From Actinomycetota bacterium (GTDB lineage: Bacteria; Actinomycetota; Actinomycetes; Actinomycetales; Microbacteriaceae), in assembly GCA_009704225.1 (NCBI GenBank), contig WLEN01000033.1, positions 1-7,417 of the forward strand: a stretch of DNA of 7,417 bases. Reading direction: 5' to 3'. Below the pieces are notes generated by a model. The model was not told the DNA's origin. It did no database searches and was given only the letters and a program-made list of their open reading frames with translations. Positions 5,752 to 7,417 of this stretch are shown here, piece by piece. Each line of letters opens with the position of its first letter. Within the stretch, counting starts at the first letter, position 1. The position numbers were made by a program, and so were the translations under genes.

Positions 5752-6911
5752 CCCTGTTCGAGTACGGCACGAACCTCGCCGACGAGAGTCTTCCACCTGG
5801 CATGTTCCTGCTTGCCGACAATCAGATAGTTCGTCACGAACCCGAAACTGGCGCGGTGGGTGGGGTCGGCGAAACCTGCCTGACCGCCGAACCCATCGTG
5901 ACCGAACGACGCGGGGCTCAAGAGTGGCGATCGGGCTTCGCATTCGAGCATCACGCCGAACCCGCGCTCGGGCCACGGTCCGGCCTCGCCCCAGACGGAG
6001 GGTCCAGTGACTCGACGTTCTCGCAATATGTTTACGGTTTCATCGGATAAGACCCGCACACCACTAGTTGAGGTCACGGTTGATGACCACATCGCGGCCA
6101 ATCCCCTCGCAGTCGAGATGCCGTTCGCGCCAGGAAGCATTGCCTGGTGCACGCGAGGGTCGTTGTAGCCGACGTTGGGGTGAATACCCGCACCGGCGGG
6201 AAACGCGTTCCCGAACGACATCGCGCGCGACTGCAAATCTGTCGGCGAGCCTGGTTCAAGAGGGCTTGCGAGGGGCCAGTCGGTCTCGACAAATTCCGCC
6301 ACGCGCCGTTCATGTTTCGGCGGCAAACCAATCCAGGCCTCGACCCCGAGCGGGAGGGCGAGTTCTTCTTGCAGCATCGCGCTGAGACTTCGTCCGTCAA
6401 CGCGGCGAACCAACTCGTCAACGAGCGTTCCGAAGGTGATCGCGTGATACCCGTAGCCCGTCCCGGGTTCCCACAGCGGTTCCTGAGAGAGTAGCTCGCG
6501 AACCACGCTGTCGTGGTCGAGCAATTGGTCGAGGGTCATGTCGTTGCGAACAGCCGAAAGGCCCGCGCGGTGCTCCATCAAACCCCGGACGGTAAGCGAG
6601 TTGCTGATCACGCCGAACTCTGGCCAAAACTCGATAAGTGGCGCATCGGGATCGAGCGCTCCAGATTCGACGAGCATGCCGACAAGAATCGATACCAGCC
6701 CCTTGGTGTTCGAGAACATGAGCGACAACGTGTCAGCAGCCCACGGAGCGCCTGGACGGGATTCGCCACCGTGCAGATCGATGACGCATTCGCCCTCAAC
6801 CAAGACCGAGAACGCCGCGCCTCCCGCCGATTGGCTGTGGAGTATTTTGTCGAAAGAGTCGCGAATGTGTTCGAACGACGATGCGGTGAAACCGTGGATG
6901 CCCATGGCCAC
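5748..6911 (-). CDS. Serine hydrolase of the beta-lactamase (class C / EstB-like) family
   Basis: This 387-residue protein is a complete member of the Beta-lactamase (PF00144) family, which includes class C beta-lactamases, DD-peptidases and EstB-type carboxylesterases. The catalytic S-x-x-K is SNTK (S67, K70) in LSLMFSNTKGL. The second motif falls in TGYGYHAITFGTLVDEL, with Y155-H-A in place of Y-x-N. The third, usually KTG, is H338-D-G340 in FGHDGFGGQAG. Y-x-non-N with H-x-G is the pattern of esterase-like members, so a carboxylesterase or lipase-like role is more likely than antibiotic resistance. No signal peptide is visible, which points to the cytoplasm. The start is either GTG at 6909-6911 or ATG at 6903-6905 two codons later; neither has a good ribosome binding site. 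The natural substrate cannot be told from the sequence. The gene reads toward the TA pair, 31 nt downstream. Confidence 0.9.
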   Translation of the reverse strand: MAMGIHGFTASSFEHIRDSFDKILHSQSAGGAAFSVLVEGECVIDLHGGESRPGAPWAADTLSLMFSNTKGLVSILVGMLVESGALDPDAPLIEFWPEFGVISNSLTVRGLMEHRAGLSAVRNDMTLDQLLDHDSVVRELLSQEPLWEPGTGYGYHAITFGTLVDELVRRVDGRSLSAMLQEELALPLGVEAWIGLPPKHERRVAEFVETDWPLASPLEPGSPTDLQSRAMSFGNAFPAGAGIHPNVGYNDPRVHQAMLPGANGISTARGLAAMWSSTVTSTSGVRVLSDETVNILRERRVTGPSVWGEAGPWPERGFGVMLECEARSPLLSPASFGHDGFGGQAGFADPTHRASFGFVTNYLIVGKQEHARWKTLVGEVRAVLEQG

Positions 6912-6929
6912 AGTTTAAGGTTTGACCTG

Positions 6930-6950
6930 ATTGGGCACGTATTGGGCACG
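6930..6950. repeat. Tandem direct repeat ATTGGGCACG between hydrolase and tRNA-Lys
   Basis: The 10-mer ATTGGGCACG occurs at 6930-6939 and again at 6941-6950, separated by one base, so the period is 11 bp, about one turn of DNA. It lies 19 nt upstream of the serine hydrolase GTG (read on the - strand) and just upstream of the likely tRNA-Lys promoter. Two copies on the same face of the helix could be a regulator site. No second instance is seen elsewhere in the window. Confidence 0.6.
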
Positions 6951-6952
6951 GT

Positions 6953-6981
6953 TTGGTTGAGGGGGGCAGGTTTGATATCGT
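6953..6981 (+). promoter_or_regulatory. Possible promoter of tRNA-Lys
   Basis: A TTGGTT hexamer (6953-6958) and a TATCGT hexamer (6976-6981) are separated by 17 nt. Transcription would start near 6988, about 17 nt before the mature tRNA 5' end. Both hexamers are imperfect, so this is a reasonable but unproven choice. Confidence 0.35.
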
Positions 6982-7004
6982 TGTACCTTGCGTGGAAGCG
7001 CAAT

Positions 7005-7080
<76 letters not shown>

Positions 7081-7091
7081 AGTAAAGACGG

Positions 7092-7129
7092 GCTAGTTGC
7101 CAGTGTTTCGGGCGGGTTCTAGCGTTTTT
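7092..7129 (+). terminator. Weak terminator-like element after tRNA-Lys
   Basis: GCTAG (7092-7096) can pair with CTAGC (7119-7123), with a possible inner GCC/GGC pairing (7099-7101 with 7111-7113), and a run of five T follows at 7125-7129. The position, 12 nt after the tRNA and before a convergent gene, suits a terminator, but the stem is short and the loop large. Confidence 0.3.
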
Positions 7130-7140
7130 GTGCCGCTGTC

Positions 7141-7417
7141 TCACCGCGTGGTGATGACGGATACGGTGGCGTCACCGGCGTTGGTCACGTAGGCGGTTTT
7201 GCCGTTGGGGCTGAACGCAACCGAGGTAGGAAAATCGCCGACGTTGATTGGGGCACCCTGCACGGTGCCGGTTTTGACGTTGATCGCGGATACGGAGACG
7301 TCGCCCTGGTTTACGACGTATGCGGTTTTGCCGTCCGGGGTGAACGCAACCGAGATAGGAAAATCGCCGACGTTGATTGGGGCACCCTGCACGGTGCCAG
7401 TTTTGACGGTGATGACG
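7141..7417 (-). CDS. YVTN-type beta-propeller repeat protein, N-terminal part missing
   Basis: The frame is open to the right edge of the window, so only the C-terminal 91 codons are present. They hold two full copies of a 43-residue repeat and the end of another. Each copy runs VQGAPINVGDFP, then SVAF(T/S)P(D/N)GKTAYV, then a variable TNAGD or VNQGD step, then VSV and an ITVKTGT-like strand. The GKTAYV-N block is the hallmark of the roughly 40-residue YVTN beta-propeller repeat, found in surface or secreted proteins of bacteria and archaea. The protein stops after a complete blade (DATVSVITTR) with no LPXTG motif or membrane anchor, so any secretion signal must be at the unseen N-terminus. 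Successive repeats are nearly identical in DNA as well as protein, a sign of recent duplication or gene conversion. The function is unknown; ligand or surface binding is inference. It is convergent with tRNA-Lys. Confidence 0.85.
   Translation of the reverse strand, partial: VITVKTGTVQGAPINVGDFPISVAFTPDGKTAYVVNQGDVSVSAINVKTGTVQGAPINVGDFPTSVAFSPNGKTAYVTNAGDATVSVITTR
7227..7398 (-). repeat. 129-bp tandem coding repeat in the beta-propeller gene
   Basis: The segment 7227-7269 recurs without change at 7356-7398, an offset of 129 bp (43 codons). Homology extends in both directions with only scattered substitutions, for example g/a at 7226/7355 and g/a at 7270/7399. The repeat continues beyond the right edge of the window. 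Confidence 0.85.

Noticed and set aside
5717..5821. Upstream extension of the antitoxin frame to 5821.
   Set aside because: It overlaps the hydrolase 3' end and the TA promoter; the Phd/YefM N-terminus starts at ATG 5716.

Overview
The window looks like part of an actinobacterial (Actinomycetota) chromosome. The strongest evidence is a whiB1-like gene lying tail to tail with a pdtaS-like histidine kinase, the same arrangement as whiB1 (Rv3219) and pdtaS (Rv3220c) in Mycobacterium tuberculosis. Many GTG starts, weak or absent Shine-Dalgarno sequences and an encoded CCA on the tRNA agree with this. The moderate base composition and short intergenic gaps suggest a small-genome free-living actinobacterium, perhaps a freshwater Microbacteriaceae-like lineage; that last step is inference.

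Layout, left to right. Positions 1-3033 (+ strand) hold the 3' part of a SAF-domain (CpaB-like) gene, a CpaE/MinD-like ATPase whose P-loop lacks its lysines, and pdtaS, a HisKA_2 sensor kinase. The first two overlap by 4 nt and pdtaS follows after 10 nt. A perfect 11-bp hairpin closes this group and the convergent whiB1 gene (- strand). whiB1 is divergent from a small four-helix membrane protein (+). Next comes a VIT/CCC1-family iron/manganese transporter (+) with a DtxR/IdeR-like box just upstream. Its stop codon overlaps that of bcp, a peroxiredoxin on the - strand.

From about 6911 down to 4705 the - strand carries, in transcription order, a serine hydrolase of the beta-lactamase/esterase fold, a Phd/YefM antitoxin with a RelE toxin, and bcp. 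The toxin-antitoxin pair has a near-consensus promoter of its own whose -10 lies inside an almost perfect 22-nt palindrome and touches the start codon, so the mRNA is probably leaderless and autoregulated.

A tRNA-Lys(CUU) gene (+) follows at 7005-7080. The right edge is the 3' end of a YVTN-type beta-propeller gene (- strand) with 43-residue repeats that are nearly identical at the DNA level.

Most of the window is ordinary core genome. The parts most worth a second look are the lysine-less CpaE-like ATPase, the TA promoter/operator, the possible iron box before the VIT transporter, and the beta-propeller repeats. I see no CRISPR array, insertion sequence, phage gene or clearly new multi-gene system.
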